A stretch of DNA of 64,000 bases from Sipunculus nudus (GCA_026874595.1 CM049316.1:45211695-45275694), one strand, 5' to 3'; shown: positions 27,870 to 42,456, counted from the first letter of the stretch. Notes: generated from the sequence alone by a model not told the origin. Program-made: numbers and translations.

Positions 27870-28040
27870 TATGCAGGGGCAGATCCAGGATTTAGGAAAG
27901 GAGGGGTCCAACCAAGGAAGTTTATAAACAAAACCTGAACAAAGGTCCGAAGGTCTGGAAAAGGGGGTCTAGTTCGAAAAAAAAATTGGTCTTAAACCCT
28001 TAAAAAAGGTGCGACGGCTGAAAGGAGGGGGAGGGGATGT
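27870..28040 (+). repeat. Dispersed GATCCAG-type repeat fragment
   Basis: GCAGGGGCAGATCCAGGATT followed by G-rich AAAGGAGGGGTCC resembles the fragments at 1.8 and 22.4-23.5 kb. No coding content. Confidence 0.45.
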
Positions 28041-31000
28041 ATATACATGTAATAGTCAGTAAGAAATGACAATTTGATTTGACCAATTTAGCCATTTTGG
28101 TTTGATTTGTATGAAGTTAATGCATATCTATATGGTTCATGTGAATATAATGATTTATGGTACGGACTGAATAGCCGTGTTTGATTACAAATTGACTTTT
28201 ATTGAAATTAATTTTTAGAGAAGTTTATCCATAAATACTAAAAATAGGTACATTGTTAATACCTAGTGTTTCTGGAAAACATTCAGTTAGTGTTCGTTTT
28301 AATGCTGGCACACCTAGAAGCTTCCGATATCAGAGCTTTTACATGTACATTAACGTCCAGAAGAATCCCGAAAGTCGCCATAATAATAGTACTATTAGAA
28401 AGTTAATGTGTTATTCTTAGTATTTTAGTTACGGTAAGTGATAGAATCATCGGCGTCAGGAGTTGACGTATAAATATTTCTGATCAAGACTAGATTTACT
28501 TCTCCATAACACCACGTTGAACCGTGAATTGGGAATGGTTAACCCATTGTTACGTGTTTTTTTATGTACCAGGTTAAGGCTTATTGGACAATGTTCGAAG
28601 AACAAACTTTGTTCACGTTACTCCTGGACTTCTTCGTTTAGACGGAGTGTACAGAATCCAGAATATAGGTAAATTTAAGAATATTGTGACAAATAACAAG
28701 TATGACACACAAGTAAAACCATAATCAAACCTTATTCCCAGAAGAAAGTTCCCATCTTTTTCGTCTGTAAGGTACTTAATGAGTTGATTAAGATTAAAGA
28801 ATATATCAACAATATATTACTCACCCATCGTCCTTGTTGAAATGAAACAAAACGACTACTTTAGTTCCGTTACTAATTTACAAAGTAAACATTAGCTCAG
28901 TTTCTATCACCTATGATGTTGTAAATGTAACAGTATATGGATAATTTTTGAAGGCAGTCTGCCAAGGACGTAACTGGGAACAATATTTGCATTCCGGAAG
29001 GTCACTGCAGTGCCCACTGACTTCTTCTTCTGTACTTCCGACTATACTTCTTTGACGTAAACCCAAAATATGAGTGCATGCATCGTTGCACTCCGCAATC
29101 GCATAAAAACATCAACCCGTATAGTTCTAATTAGCGGTTATTTGCTTTTCTATTCTGTACACCTCTTATTTACAATACAATAGGTAAAACCACACACAAC
29201 TCATGCTTGTCAAGGGGCAGCTGGGAAAGAAGTAATTTAAAATTTCTAGATCATCTGCATAGAAATGAAACCCTGTAGAAAATAAATACATGTGTTGGGC
29301 TCTTTTGAAACCGTGCCATTTGTTAGAAGACATTATTCATGCCTTAATGACACTTTTGCATCCATGACCTAAACATAAACATCACCAACTAAGCTTTGCA
29401 GAGGCTGTATTTTTGTGTTCGTAATTTGGTCTGTCTGATTTTCTATGCAAGTCAAAAGGATACATTGTCCGTTCGGCAACATGTGAACGTATGTAAAGTA
29501 GAATAAGGCTTTTTTTGTAAGAAAAAAAACTGAATGAGAACGGCTTAGTTGGCAGAAAGGAGAATTACCATTCACTTGTCTTGAATATGAAGAAATGTTT
29601 TTCATAAAAGTATGAATAAACTGTAAATATTTCCGCGATTATATGCAAGTTCGAAAAAAACCCCAACAAAATCCTGGCAATTTATCCTGAGGACGTCATG
29701 AATGGATATCTATTTACCGTGTAGGGGTGGAGGTTTTCATTCACTGTAAAATGTTATCATACAAGGAAGTGAAGTACAGATAATCTGACCCTCCGTATTT
29801 AAGAAACAAATTGTTGTTGCTTATATTACAGAAACTGTTGTCATTAAACATACATTCATGGCCTGTGTTTTATTTTAAAATTTGTGGGAAATCGAAACTA
29901 CAAAAAATAACAGCCCGGTTGGTCTGTAGGAGAAAGATCTCTTCCCACCGAAGGAGAGCCCTGCTTATATGAAGATGTAGATTGGGATCTTTTGGAGAAA
30001 GGGATGGCAGAGAAAATCCTTTCAATAAGCACTCATACATACTGCCAAATTCCAATCTCCCTTTGTCGCTCATCGAGCATGTGCCTGTGCGCTGTGCTGG
30101 GTTTATCCTTATTATAGCTGTACTTCTCTGTTCGACTTCTAAATAACTTGTTCAAATAAAAGGAGTACTTTTGTTACATCGTCAAATGAAATGGCTTGCA
30201 GGTCATTTTAAGCCAGTTTGCAAGACAAGTCGAGCTACAAAACTCGGCTTACTACTAAAGTCAGCCGTCCTTTTTGTCCAAGCCAGCCGCATTTGTGTGG
30301 CTAGCTGACTCCGGACTCTTACTCTAAAAGATTTGTGACGAGCATTTTACAATCACAAACAATTTTTTAAGGGTTTAAGATGACCTTGTCCTATTAGATT
30401 AAACCGTTTTCATCTGAGTGCATATGCTTTTTCGTGATGTACGCCGAGACAGGCCATTGTCAGATGTGGTGATGGCACAAATGCCAGTAATAGAAGAATG
30501 AAAAAGATAATAATAATAATAATAATAGTAGTAGTAGTAGTAGTAGTAGTAGTAATGAAAAAAAAAAGAGTAAAAAAAAATTTAAAAAAATGAACGATGA
30601 CGTGTTATTCTAATGATTATTTTAAATTCATATTGATAAAGAATTATTTATTGCAAAGCGCGATATGCAGAAATTGACAGTTCCATGAACTTTATTCATG
30701 AGTTAATATGGTCAGTATCAGATAAGTAGCTACAACCGATATGTCTGTATAATTATCAATTTGTAAACTATATTTTAGCTGCATTACACTATAGGTGCTT
30801 GAGAACTCTTGTAACTGTGAAACACGGCTCAACAGGCATTTTAATTGTATCAATAGGGCCTGTGAGTGGACTCTTATAATGGGTCAGCGGGCCAAAACGC
30901 CACAACATACATACGGCACGGGATGTTAGGTAAGGGACTAGCAGTCCTGGTCCGATCCGCTCTGTGTTCGCAATTCACGGACCGGATCCCTTCATATTTA

Positions 31001-31499
31001 TACATATAATTATATCTGACCTATTTCTGTTCATATTAAGATAAACTGGAAAGTTATCCAGAAAACCGTTTCTAACACACAATTTGGAAACATTTAATAT
31101 GCAATGAATATTTTGTCTAGATCAACAACATGGCTTTTGGAATCTTCCTCGTATAACCAAACAAATTGATTCCAAACGCTTGTTTCTCAGTTATACGGTT
31201 GGAACTTGATACTTCATATGAAACAATCAGCAATATAAAACAGATAACACAAGTATCATTTTTATAATGTCCAAATCACAGTGTATTATAATGATATTGT
31301 TAGGAATTAACTTTGCTTGGATATGTTATTCCTGGCCATGTAAGAATCTTTAATACTGTAAACCTTGAACATTATACTGTGACCTTCGTGGAGTCTATTA
31401 GGCCTATTTGAAAACCATATTGCATAATATAGGACAGTGTAGTGCCCGAAATATCTTTTAGATTTATGATTTACAAGGTTTCCAAATACCATTGACTTT
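28041..31499. other. Intergenic AT-rich DNA
   Basis: Nothing recognised apart from the TAA/TAG microsatellite. Open frames at 29,369-29,605 and 29,870-30,073 look like chance. Confidence 0.55.
30506..30555. repeat. (TAA)n/(TAG)n microsatellite
   Basis: (ATA)n changes into (GTA)n. Confidence 0.9.
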
Positions 31500-32202
31500 T
31501 ACCTTGACCTTGAATATCCTCTGTGACGTACAGGCAACTCCAGGTCAGTTGCAATTGAAAGAACACGTTCTAAATCCTATAAATGGTCCAACATCAATCA
31601 ATTTGATGCATAGTTATAGAATAGTATTGTGTCATGATCATATTCCAATATCATTCAATTTGATGCGATAGTTATCGAATAATAGCATTATCGCTATGAT
31701 AAGATGTTAGTGGTGGCCATTTTGGATTTCTGAGAGTAACAGGGCTCATTAAATTTATTACCTGCTTTAATTCATCAGCTGAAATACAAATAAAATATAA
31801 GCAAGAACTTTCTCATATGATCACTGAGCATAAGGAACATGGTTCCAATTCACGAGCAACTACACTGTATCCACTATACTCATTAATTCCCATGGGCGAA
31901 GTCGGTCAGCGCGGGGTTTTAATGTTGGTGTAAGAGTGGTCCAAAAATATGTTACTATTTTTTTTCTTTATTCATATTCTATTCAGGCTAAAGCAGTAAT
32001 TTTCGCAATTTAGGCATCAAATTCCTACGAAAATACAACCCCGTCTATACAACTAAGCCTTCCTGGTCAATTTTAAACTTACATACAAAATTTCTGGAGT
32101 ATCTGTCCAAGCATTGCTGAAGAAATGCTGTTAGTGTTAACAGACAGATGACGGGCGACAGACGGACGCCGCATCATGGCGTTAGCTTACAAGTTAGCTA
32201 AT
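31500..32202 (+). repeat. Repeat element with hairpin end
   Basis: A pair of diverged ~57-bp copies of a TTTGATGC(G)ATAGTTAT block lies at 31,598-31,685. The right end is GACGGACGCCGC followed by TTAGCTTACAAGTTAGCTAA, a hairpin. The tail style matches the element at 12.5-13.5 kb. Confidence 0.45.
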
Positions 32203-33359
32203 TAAGGTACCCTGAACAAACCGATCCTTGCTGAGAGACAGACTGAACTGGGAGAGGACAAAAAAGATGATGAACTCTAGCGGATACTGTCAGACATGGC
32301 AGGGCCCTATGGATGCATGGAGGTGATTCAGACACTTGGTTGGTTAACATGACAGACGTTGTCGCATGAGAGCAAGGTATGTCAGCGTGTAACCACGACA
32401 ACAGCTATCCTTGTAGTTGGTACCGCTCAAGAGACATAAATAAGCTAGGGTCGGCTTCGCTGATCCTTTAAGCGCCTGGAAGGCTACAACAAAAGCGTGA
32501 CACACGCGATGTTGGCACGAGGAAATGGTCACTGAACCTGTGGGTACTTAACTTATATTGACATACCTATTAATACACAAGTGATAGCCTTCTTATAATG
32601 TCAATAAGGAACATTATTAAGTAAAGTATTAAAATGTTCAAACATTTCTTAAAAATGAGTTCTTTAAATTTTGATAGCTTCAATGTCATATGTTCACGCA
32701 GTGCAAAAGCGAAGGATCTGTGTCCTTTCTTCCGCCCTTTAACTTTCTACTAGTATACAACATGTTACCATTCGACCCAAAACGTTCTGACGACATCAAG
32801 ACAAGTATGATAAAATATCCTTGGAAACCTATAATTAAGTCGTGGAGTTCCATGTTTCCGGGAAGAAATGGATGTCACAATAGATATCCCATATATCACT
32901 CTCATGTTACCTAGAAAAAAGTTCAACCTCTTCTGAACAAAATGTCACCAACAATATGGGCTCAACAGTTCTTTTAAATTATGGCTGCAACAGTTTCTTG
33001 ATAACTTACTGCTATTTGGAAGACCGATAGTTAACTGGCTGACTTCTGAGGATTTGTATTTTCTTTTATTGCATAAGCTACTTTGATGAAGGATAAGAAA
33101 ATGATTTTGACATCATTTGTCGGTATCACTGGGCGAAAAAAAAATCAAATATTCACAACCTCATCATAGCAGCACTCAATCTTTTACTAATTTCAACTGA
33201 TTTATTTTGCAGAAGAACTTGCCTACCTGGTCTGGTACTTGTTGCCGAATTCGTTGGCGCCGAAAGAGCCACCATTCCAGCAGCAAGAGGCAAATGATAG
33301 AAAATTTCATAGACTTAAGCATCCCTCAGCGATTCACTATTAAACTATGTAATAAAAAT
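32203..33359. other. Intergenic with repeat-like patch
   Basis: A GC-richer stretch at 32,210-32,540 has two overlapping minus-strand frames without domains and shares AGGGTCGGCTTyGCTG with 20.2 kb, suggesting a dispersed repeat. Confidence 0.45.
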
Positions 33360-33445
33360 ACATAGGATGTAGCTTAGTGTTTAAGGCGTTGCACATCGGA
33401 GCCGAAGGTCCTTGGTTCGAACCCCGCAGGTGCCTCGATGGCATT
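33360..33445 (+). mobile_element. tRNA-derived SINE head
   Basis: An A-box-like TAGCTTAGTGTTTAAGG (33,371-33,387) precedes a perfect B-box-like GGTTCGAACCCC (about 33,414-33,425). The arms do not form a sound tRNA cloverleaf, so it is a SINE head or tRNA pseudogene, not a tRNA gene. Confidence 0.55.
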
Positions 33446-34469
33446 ATGGTGTAATTTCGTTAGAACCTCAGAGATTCGCTCTTATGTCTTAACGACAGGT
33501 TATAACATGAAATACAGAAGGCTTAATAATAACATATCATTCTTATCACATGGATACCTTCATCTTCAATCAATAGTAAATGTCACCAACAGGCCATGGA
33601 CCAATCCTTTATAAAAGAAAAGTTATAAGGCAAAAAAAGGTAGGGTTCTTAGGCACCGGGCGCATAAATTTTAACCCAACGCATAAAACAATTTTATTTT
33701 GATTTTTAGTATAAACTTACAAATTTTTAGCTCCGGCCGTTCGGACATTTCGGTCAAGAAGTTTAAAAAAACTAAAACTTTTGATACCATTTCCCTTGTT
33801 ATGTAGTGCTTTAACCTGTGTAGCAAAACCATTTTGTTATTATCATGCTTTTCCTGGTCATATGACATTTTAATCGAAACATACAAAAAAGGTAAAAAAC
33901 TACCCTCGCGCACTGATTTCTGAAAAAAAAATGCCTGAGATCCCAACCTTTTTTTCCTAAAATACTCTTTTTATTTTTTTTTTCAGTTATCACATTAGTT
34001 TTGTATCACATTTTTGTATCAGATTCCAGCATATTCCATGATATTAGATGAACCAATCAAATTCCCGGACAGTCCATGCTTTGCAAGAGGCATGGGAACC
34101 TTGTAGGAACAATGGTTCAATTTTCAGCGACTGCATATACTGAATAAAAGGAGTATTTTTTTTCTGGTTATTTGTTATTTTCTTGTTTAAGTAGCATATG
34201 CATTAGGTTGCGTTCTCTTTTCTTCATAGATCCTACCATTCCTATTGGTCGTTTAACATATTTTTTAAAGCCTAAGGCAGTGTAAGCCAAAGAACTGTGG
34301 CTGGCCTGGACAAAACTTCCGTAGTAACTTTCGTGGCTTGGCTTGGCAACACTTCGCCTGGCTTCAAATGGCTTATAATATTTAAAATTGACTACTAAAA
34401 TGGTCTGCGTCTGTCCGTCTGTCCTTCCATCCGTCCCTCCCACTCCATTCTTTTACCAAATATCTCTAA

Positions 34470-35230
34470 AACCCCTGCTGCTTTGTTCACCAAATTTTAC
34501 AGACAAACTCAGCATGATTGATATGTGATTATAATCTGCAGGTGGAGCCAACATTATTTAGCGACTTCCTGTGACCCAAAATGGTCTGTTTCAGTTTCCC
34601 TCAGATAATTCAGTTAATAAGAACACTTTAGCCTTCCAATCATATGCAAGGATTTCTTAGAGGTAGGGAAATTCATTGAATAGAACCATTTTCAGACTGG
34701 AAACAGGACTTAGAATTTTGATGATCGTGAATTTTTTTCTAATTTCACGGTTCCATAAATGGTGCAAAATCTATTACCTTTTATTTCATGTACCACTACA
34801 CCAATCATTGCCCATTTTTATTCATATTGATCACATGACTTGCATGTGATTAAAACCTGCAGGTTGCCCCATCATTCTCTGTTTAGCGACTTTCTGTAAT
34901 CCGAAATGGCCATTTCCACTTTCCTTCAGATAAGTCGGTTTATATGAACACTACAGCCTTCACATCGTATGCAAGGATTTCTCGGTTTCAGGTTGATTCA
35001 GTGAATACTACATTGAATAGAATTATTTCAGACTGATTTTTCCACTTGACTTAGAATTTGATGATTGCGAAATGTTATGATTTGACATGTTTTCATATAT
35101 AAGAAAAAAATATTTTACCTTTTATTTTATGAAACACTTGTTCAATCAATACCAGATTTTAATGTGTATTCATTTTTGTGATTTTTGCCTGCAGTTGATA
35201 TAACCTCTAGTAATTGTTCTCTGTGAGGTG
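34470..35230. repeat. Tandem repeat, about 2.3 copies of ~325 bp
   Basis: The motif GTGATTAwAAyCTGCAGGT recurs near 34,526, 34,846 and, decayed, 35,178. Each is followed by TTTAGCGACTT and ATGCAAGGATTTCT blocks in the first two copies. A simple CCGTCTGTCCTTCCATCCGTCC tract just upstream (about 34,412-34,440) resembles the GGACGGAC tail of other elements here in reverse. Confidence 0.65.
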
Positions 35231-37382
35231 AAATGATATTTTTTTGCTTATCACCTCGATAAGTGAAAAAAATGTTTAAATTTAAGTTTTCCGATCATGG
35301 TCAACTGTATCTAAGACCAATGAAAATTTAATGTGGTTGATTTATAAAGTTTATTTTCAAAATATTCCAGCAAATGCAGGAGTTGTTAACATAAAATGTT
35401 GAAGGTTTATTTCTTGATCTTGATCATAACAACGACAGCTATATATTTTTTAATAACATGTCTTTCAGGGTCTCTTGTTAAAATTTGTTTAGTTAAAAGT
35501 TAAAACATGGGAAACAGGATAACTAAAAACTTAATCATAAGTCTCTTTTTTTAACCGGAAAAATATCTTTCACCAATGCAAAACCTGATCATTGTTGAAA
35601 ATAATTATATTCATATACCACTATTTTTATTATATTACACGTGTGCCAGCTATACAGCATATCGGGAATGGTGAGATTTTGTGCGACGATTGATCTTCAC
35701 TGTAATCTTAGAACAGATCATGTGTTGGGAATGTTAAACTGATCTTTAATAAATAAGGTGTAGTGTTATACGCATTTTCTGACACAAAAGGTTTGACCAA
35801 TTGAGTAATTGTTTTCATAATTGTCATATGAAATGATCAACGAGGCTTGCACTACAAATTTGCAATAAAAATTCTTATAAGTAAAAAATCCTTTAGCTGG
35901 TACAGTCTTAAGAAATTGTTTAGAGAAATCTTAAATATTTGCTATCCACGTGTGGAAAATTCAATAATAGCGCTGTCAAATCAAAAATAAAGAATATTAT
36001 TATCGAGTCCCATCTATTGTGTTGCATTTAATTGAAATACATTTCCAATTTAATTAAGATAAGTGTACCTAGGAAATTTGTAAACATGGAGCGAATCTTT
36101 TCTTTTTTGGGTCTTGTACATTGTGTACATTTGGGAATACTTCTTTTACTCTAAATCAACGGTCAAAAACGATTATAAATTCATAAATCAGTAATGGGTG
36201 AATCAATGTATTGTAACAGATCATGAGTAATTAATTACGGTTACTATTCGATAAAACATGCATATCAATGAAACCTGTTCGCTGTTACCGGAATGGCGTT
36301 TAATTTGAACCAATTTTATTTCATTTATGTTAATTAAACTTATCTTCTTTTAAAATTTGCACATTATGAATCGGTGCAAACTTGAGGATATGCAATGCAT
36401 GGTAGTGATTTACTGAAGTTATCAAAAACCTGGCCTGAACTTGTTTGCAATTTAACCCTCTTATACTAGACAAGAACAAGTGTAAGGGACCAATGATGTT
36501 ACACAAACGCCACCATGTATATAAATAAGTGTGTGGATTATTGTGTGCACGGAAAGTTCATTGCATAATATATAGTGATAAAAAATCAAAAGTGTACATT
36601 GTAGAATGATTACATCGTGCTTTTTAATAACTCTCAGTCTATCACTCTACTTTCAGCAATAAACTAACTGTCCTGCACATTATTTCATGACAGAATTATT
36701 TTGTATTTTGTTCCTGATTAAATTATAAACATGAGAATCGATGATCGTAAGAACAGGAAGAAAATATAAAAAACGATAATAAATGATAAACGGGGTAAAA
36801 TTAAAATTATCAAAATAATATTTCTTATCAACCTGCAGCTATGCAGAAAATGAAATGCTGAGCAAACTCTGTTTACAAAGCTTGATTAAAAGGGTTTTAT
36901 CAGACCACCTCTGATTTACCTAATACTTCATGTTGATACTTTCAGTTTTCCCAATAGCAAATATGCAAAATTTTAAGCCATGTATCTGCAATAGTTTGTA
37001 AATTTGGAGTTTTTAACCTCACAAATGGGCTTGACCCTAATTTTCTGAAAAAAAATTATGCTAAAATGTTACAAGTTTTCGTAAGTTATAACTTTTCTAA
37101 CTATTCATTCTAAATGCATGAAGCCTGTATAGGTTGTTCTATACTATTATGTGTCTTCGATTTCTAAGAGAGATTGAAAATTGAAAATTTACAAAGTTAT
37201 ACCCTGGTTAATATTATGTAAAAAAAATTAATTCCAACCTCTCTGACCCACTGTTTCTGATCAAAACTAGTTATTTCAAATTGATAAATACATGTTACTA
37301 ATGTTTAGGAGTTTTCTTAGCAACAAATTAAAGCAATCAAATTGTTTGATTTATAAGACATTACAACTGAGATTTACATAAT

Positions 37383-37384
<2 letters not shown>

Positions 37385-37418
<34 letters not shown>

Positions 37419-37440
37419 GTGTGTGTGTATATGTATACAT
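37385..37440. repeat. (TA)n/(TG)n microsatellite
   Basis: TA units followed by a short TG run. Confidence 0.9.
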
Positions 37441-38222
37441 AAACTTTTCTAATTTTTAAGTTGAGTCTTCACGACTGAACATTGTTGAAAGATCTGCAAT
37501 CAATCTTTTTCCTCTCAGACTTCCTTACATTTCTCATGAAAACGTCTGAAGAGCTTTTCTATATGTTTAGTGATTAAATATTTAAAGAAGACCATTGAAC
37601 CTGTCCATTTAATTTGATGACATGAATTCTTGTTTGCAATGATTCTGTTGTGATGATTCTATATTAGATATAGTTATAAATGTGATAAAAAGAATTTTTA
37701 ACTATTCTCCAGAGGGATTTTTCTGGATTTATCTGTCCTTTTTAAAAAATTTCTTTTCCTTTATACATATTGTCTTAATATATAACTATGCCTGTTAGTT
37801 CAAGAATTCTTTGGTATCCTATGTAAGCAATACATAATTTATAGACTGTCTAAACTGACATTTTATATTTCAACGCTTTTGAAGACATGATATTTCTTCA
37901 ATGAAATTTTAAAATCTTGACATTGACTTATTTAATTTATTTTCCCTATTCAATCAACATACCAGAGAACCAAAGGAAAAGAATGATGTATAGATTATGA
38001 GGATACCGTAAATTTTTTTTTTCATATAAAATTTTTTACTTTAAGCTGGTATCCATGCTTTTGGCCGAATGCAAAATAAATTATGAGAATGTGTTATTTG
38101 TAGAATAATTAAACATAATAATTCATATGATTAATAGATTATCATATAGCTATGGGGCTATGGAGATCCTAGTGTGCTCTGAAGCTCTGATTAACGATCC
38201 TTGAATGAACGACGCTAGAACT

Positions 38223-38243
38223 CCCCCCCCCCCCCCCCCCCCC
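38223..38243. repeat. Poly(C) tract
   Basis: About 21 C, followed by GCCGCTATGTACGCCCCTGCC. The reverse complement of that sequence resembles the GGGGCGTAGCC repeat family at 22.3 kb. Confidence 0.8.
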
Positions 38244-39189
38244 GCCGCTATGTACGCCCCTGCCACCTCGTGTCTTAATCTTGCATCTCTCTTCCCATGC
38301 TGAACTTCTGCATCAGTGGTGCAGCACCCCTTCGTAAGGAAATACGCTGGAAAAAAACACAGACTCTGTCACATGATCTAGAAAGTAAAGTCTTTATCAA
38401 AACTTGAGGCTTTTTTAAGGTACCTTCATTCATTTGGTCATTTAAATTTCTTTATGTTAATATATTTTTATTATATTTATGTATGTATTAAAATTATTCG
38501 CCAATCTTACCAGCCAATGAATAGCGCACTAGTATTCTTTAATTTGTCACACCTGATGTCGGCAGCTCAAAGAATGTGCTATGAGCAATACAATATGTAT
38601 ACACGCAACGTCTGAAGGGACAGGTTTTATATTAGGCATTGCTTATAGTACTGGAGACATTTTATTCTAAGTTTAGCTGTGATCAACACCACCAGAGGTC
38701 TCTCTACTCAAGATCAAGCATTGTCAGGAGTATAAACTTAATATTAATGTGTATATAAATAATATTAAACTAATTATCTGTGTGACTGTGTGACTTCAGT
38801 CAAACGATATTTAGTGTTTTGGAAGTATACACGGAATAGAATATATACTAAAGTTATCCGAACATAGGCTTTTTTCCAAAAAAAAAATCATTTATTTGAA
38901 ATTTAAAAAAAGAGAAATGAAATTTCGATCGTTTACCCGAAAGCTGAACAGTGAAAAAATCCGAAAATTTAGTTCGAAAGATCATCTTTTTCCAAGCATA
39001 TGAACATAGATCAGCAGGAATACTTAATGCTGAAAAATTAGAGTGAAAACACCCGATGATCCCTTGAGTTCTTATGCTCGCCTTTAATCAGGCTAATGAG
39101 GCCGGACTTAATAATCGGAATTAACAAAAAAAAACGTAGTTACACAGTAAATTAAAGGTTGAAATAATAGTAATAATTAATTTATTAAG

Positions 39190-39240
39190 CTCAGATAAGA
39201 TCAGATTAGATAAGATCAGATAAGAACAGATCAGATCAGA
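39190..39240. repeat. GATAAG/GATCAG minisatellite
   Basis: Ten near-identical 5-bp steps (AGATAAGATCAG...) give three AGATAAG GATA-factor motifs within 40 bases. Confidence 0.6.
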
Positions 39241-39357
39241 CTTATTGTGCCCATAAAATATACAGAAATGTGTGTACTGTTGACAAGCCATTATCTGATT
39301 AAAATGTACATACATGATACAAAATATCAAAATAGGCCAGTAAATGTCAGACGATTA

Positions 39358-39360
<3 letters not shown>

Positions 39361-39400
<40 letters not shown>
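39361..39400. repeat. (TA)n microsatellite
   Basis: About 18 TA units. Confidence 0.9.
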
Positions 39401-39403
<3 letters not shown>

Positions 39404-40204
39404 TTTATGTTATGTACTGAACCTTATGAAAATTCCAGTTAAGGTCATTACATGAAAAATCAAGTTAAGATCAGTACATGTAATATTAAGACTACTACAT
39501 CGGAAAGATAACAACATGCCACTAAAAACAAATATGAGCTGTAATAATAAAGATTTAGAGCTAGCTGCTTAGCTAAGATTTAAACTGCATCAATTTATGA
39601 CATTTACTAAACTAATACTTCATAAGTGGCATGGCATAAATTGCAAGATACTTTACACATAAGAACATGTATAAAACTCCATATAATTTAAGAAATATAG
39701 ATCACATTATGAGCGGACTAGAACATATATAAACAATTAGATAGAAAGAACGGGAAATGTAAAAAATATAAGTAATACCATATATACGTTACCAATTAAT
39801 TTTACTTTAACAAGGGTCGTATAGCATTTATGCTAATGTATTTTACATGCTATCTTTATTCAATGTGCTGTAAAATGTAAGACCAATATTGATGATAACG
39901 TTTAGTATGGGCCAGCTGCTTTGATTTATGTCTGCAAGTATCTGATAAAATCCGGTACTTAGCAGCAGATAAGCATCAAAATAAAAAATCTGTCGTCTTA
40001 TGCAAAATCTTAATCCGAACGATCGTTCTCCCAAACGAAAGTTTATTCCTAAGTTGTTCGGATAAAAGACACTCTAATATATATTTATATATATATAAAC
40101 AATAATTTCTGTTGTACTATTAGAAATGTACCTATTGTACATCGCAAGTAGCTGAATAAATTGTAGTTATATTAGCAAGACAATTCGAATAAATACTTAA
40201 GGAT

Positions 40205-40385
40205 ATATATACATGTATTTAGTCGGACAATCGAAGGCTGTCTCCGTTGGCGACCCAGGTTCGATCCCCGGTGAGGCCATGAGAGAGGGTTGAAGTTGCC
40301 ATTAAGGCAGGTGGTTTTCTCCGGGTTCTCCGGTTTCCTCCACCCCTACAGACTACCGAACGCCATCATCTGAGCCTAGGAGAGT
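40205..40385 (+). mobile_element. tRNA-derived SINE with conserved central block
   Basis: A B-box-like GGTTCGATCCCCGG (40,258-40,271) is followed by GGTGGTTTTCTCCGGGTTCT and CCGGTTTCCTCCACCCC (about 40,309-40,347). Such TTTTCTCCGGGTnCTCCGG blocks recur in invertebrate SINE bodies; the family was not assigned. Confidence 0.55.
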
Positions 40386-42433
40386 GCCTTGATTAGTTTA
40401 AAGGGACATAATCAGGCCCAATATTACGCCTAGTCTTTCACACTATCAGTTCACTTTTCCTTTATAGAAAAGTTTCCCTAGCAAAACTATCCCATAACAC
40501 AGTCTCAGTACCTCACATACAGCTGTTTAACACCTTGTTATGGCTCTGCGTGTTGGTAAATACAGTCCACGTGTGTCTGTTTACGATAACAAGGCCGAGT
40601 TACCGGAGATCCGATTTTGAGCCGCAACTACCCATGCTTCAGCCAGCGGGAACATGTATTACATTTTTTTGGGACAATTCGGTCAGGGCATCGCCTGATT
40701 GACACATGTTGTAGCTCCACGATGCACACGGCCCTACGCGCTGTGTTTATTTTGACACCTGTGATCGCGCCCGATTCACTCTAAACAAACGGCTTCAAGA
40801 TTTTATTTTGGCAGGTACCGATTTATTTTAAAAGAAAAGATGTATTTTTCGTTTTAATTCAACATGCTTTATTGGTGATGGGGGCCCTTTAATAACATTT
40901 TGTACAATCCATGTAAAAAAATAAATAAGTTTATGCTCTAATATAAGTTCTGACGAAGTCGCTGAAAAGCGGAGTTCAAAATAAAGATTACCAAGTACCC
41001 AAGTGTTAATCATATTAATCCTTTTTTATCAGCTTAAAGGCCTTTTATTATGATCTGAAACGCGTAACACCATGAGAGAACTTGTTTCATCAAACAGATG
41101 CAAAGAGGTCAACTCTTGTGTCGCGGTGGCGTAAATCACTAATGAATTAATCACATTGCCGGTTTATTAATTATAAAATATATTTTGATTCATATAATAA
41201 TAAACATGTAATTTTATAACACACACATCCAATTTAATTCAATCATTGCCTTTACAGGCAGTTTCATATCTTAACTTTCTAATCGACATGCAGCGAGTAC
41301 TTCAGGACAGGTAAAAATATACATTGTGTAGTGAGCACTGTTTTAATAAAGAAAGTCACATAAATGAGACGTTATCGCAGTTATGTATAAGAAAAAATAA
41401 AATATTATTCTAGTTTTCTTAAATATATTTAAGTACATTGAAAAGTTAATCTTTTATCATCGTCTGAGAAGGATACTTTTAGTTTATACAGGTCTCTGAG
41501 AGAATGTTATAATTGTTTATGATAAGCGAATAAAAATTGAACCGAAAGGCAGAATTCGATAATTGAATTGATTCGATAACCCATAGCAATCCACGGGCTT
41601 AATATGTATAATAATATTATTATTATTATTATTATCAAAACATACTGCATTAAAATGTTGTTTTTAAAGGTGTATAAAAGTTGGCTCGTATTCATTTACA
41701 GACAAAATAAACTACCTTCAGCCACAAGGCTTGCTTATCGTATTCGGATTTTTATACCTTAATAGTTTATTATACTTTTATTGTTTTATTATAACATATT
41801 TCCATTATTTTTATTAATAATAATAAAAATACTACTACTACTAGTACTACTTATTATAATAATAATTATTATAATAATTATAATTATAATAAAATAATTC
41901 TTTCATTGCTGCATGAATGTGTATAAAACACGAAAAAAATCACGGATGAAGAGGATTTAAAGAGAGCACCTCATGTTGTGCAGTCATCGAGATTGGTAAG
42001 AATAATTCGGGAAACACATATAAGATATGAGTATTAATACCACTTGTGACATATAGATATTACATATAAATGTGTTCAAGCTATTCTTGCTTAATCATAT
42101 CAATCATAAATGATTATCATTTAGCCAGGTATGCGAACCCTTTGATCTTTAGCTGAGACAGATTACACTGTTTGCGAACTTGTCTCTCCAAACAGATCCT
42201 GAGAAGTTAATTGAACCGTAAAATCAGGTGAGTTGAGGTCACCTGCAGGGGTGAGTGTTTGTCAAACCCTCGAGTAATTACTTTTGGCGTGATTAATTAA
42301 TCACCTAGCTGGTTTGGAAGAAGTGAAAAAATAACGATAATATTGATATAATTATATTATATGCTATCATATATATATAATTAAATGATTGTATTATAAA
42401 TTCTAATAAATATTCAAAAATGCGAATAATAGT
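40386..42433. other. Intergenic upstream of the homeobox gene
   Basis: Moderately GC-rich at 40,530-40,770, otherwise AT-rich with simple repeats. It may hold distal regulatory DNA; no motif cluster was established. Confidence 0.5.
41615..41895. repeat. ATT/TAA-rich simple repeats
   Basis: (ATT)n near 41,618-41,635 and TAATAA/ACT tracts at 41,812-41,895. Confidence 0.75.
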
Positions 42434-42456
42434 AGAATAATAATAATAATAATAAT

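Larger units (their letters stand above)
35231..40204. other. Gene-free AT-rich DNA
   Basis: About 5 kb of very AT-rich sequence with microsatellites and a poly(C) tract; no open frame of interest. Confidence 0.6.

Noticed and set aside
33360-33445. Functional tRNA gene
   Set aside because: A and B boxes are present but stems do not pair properly; fits a SINE head better.
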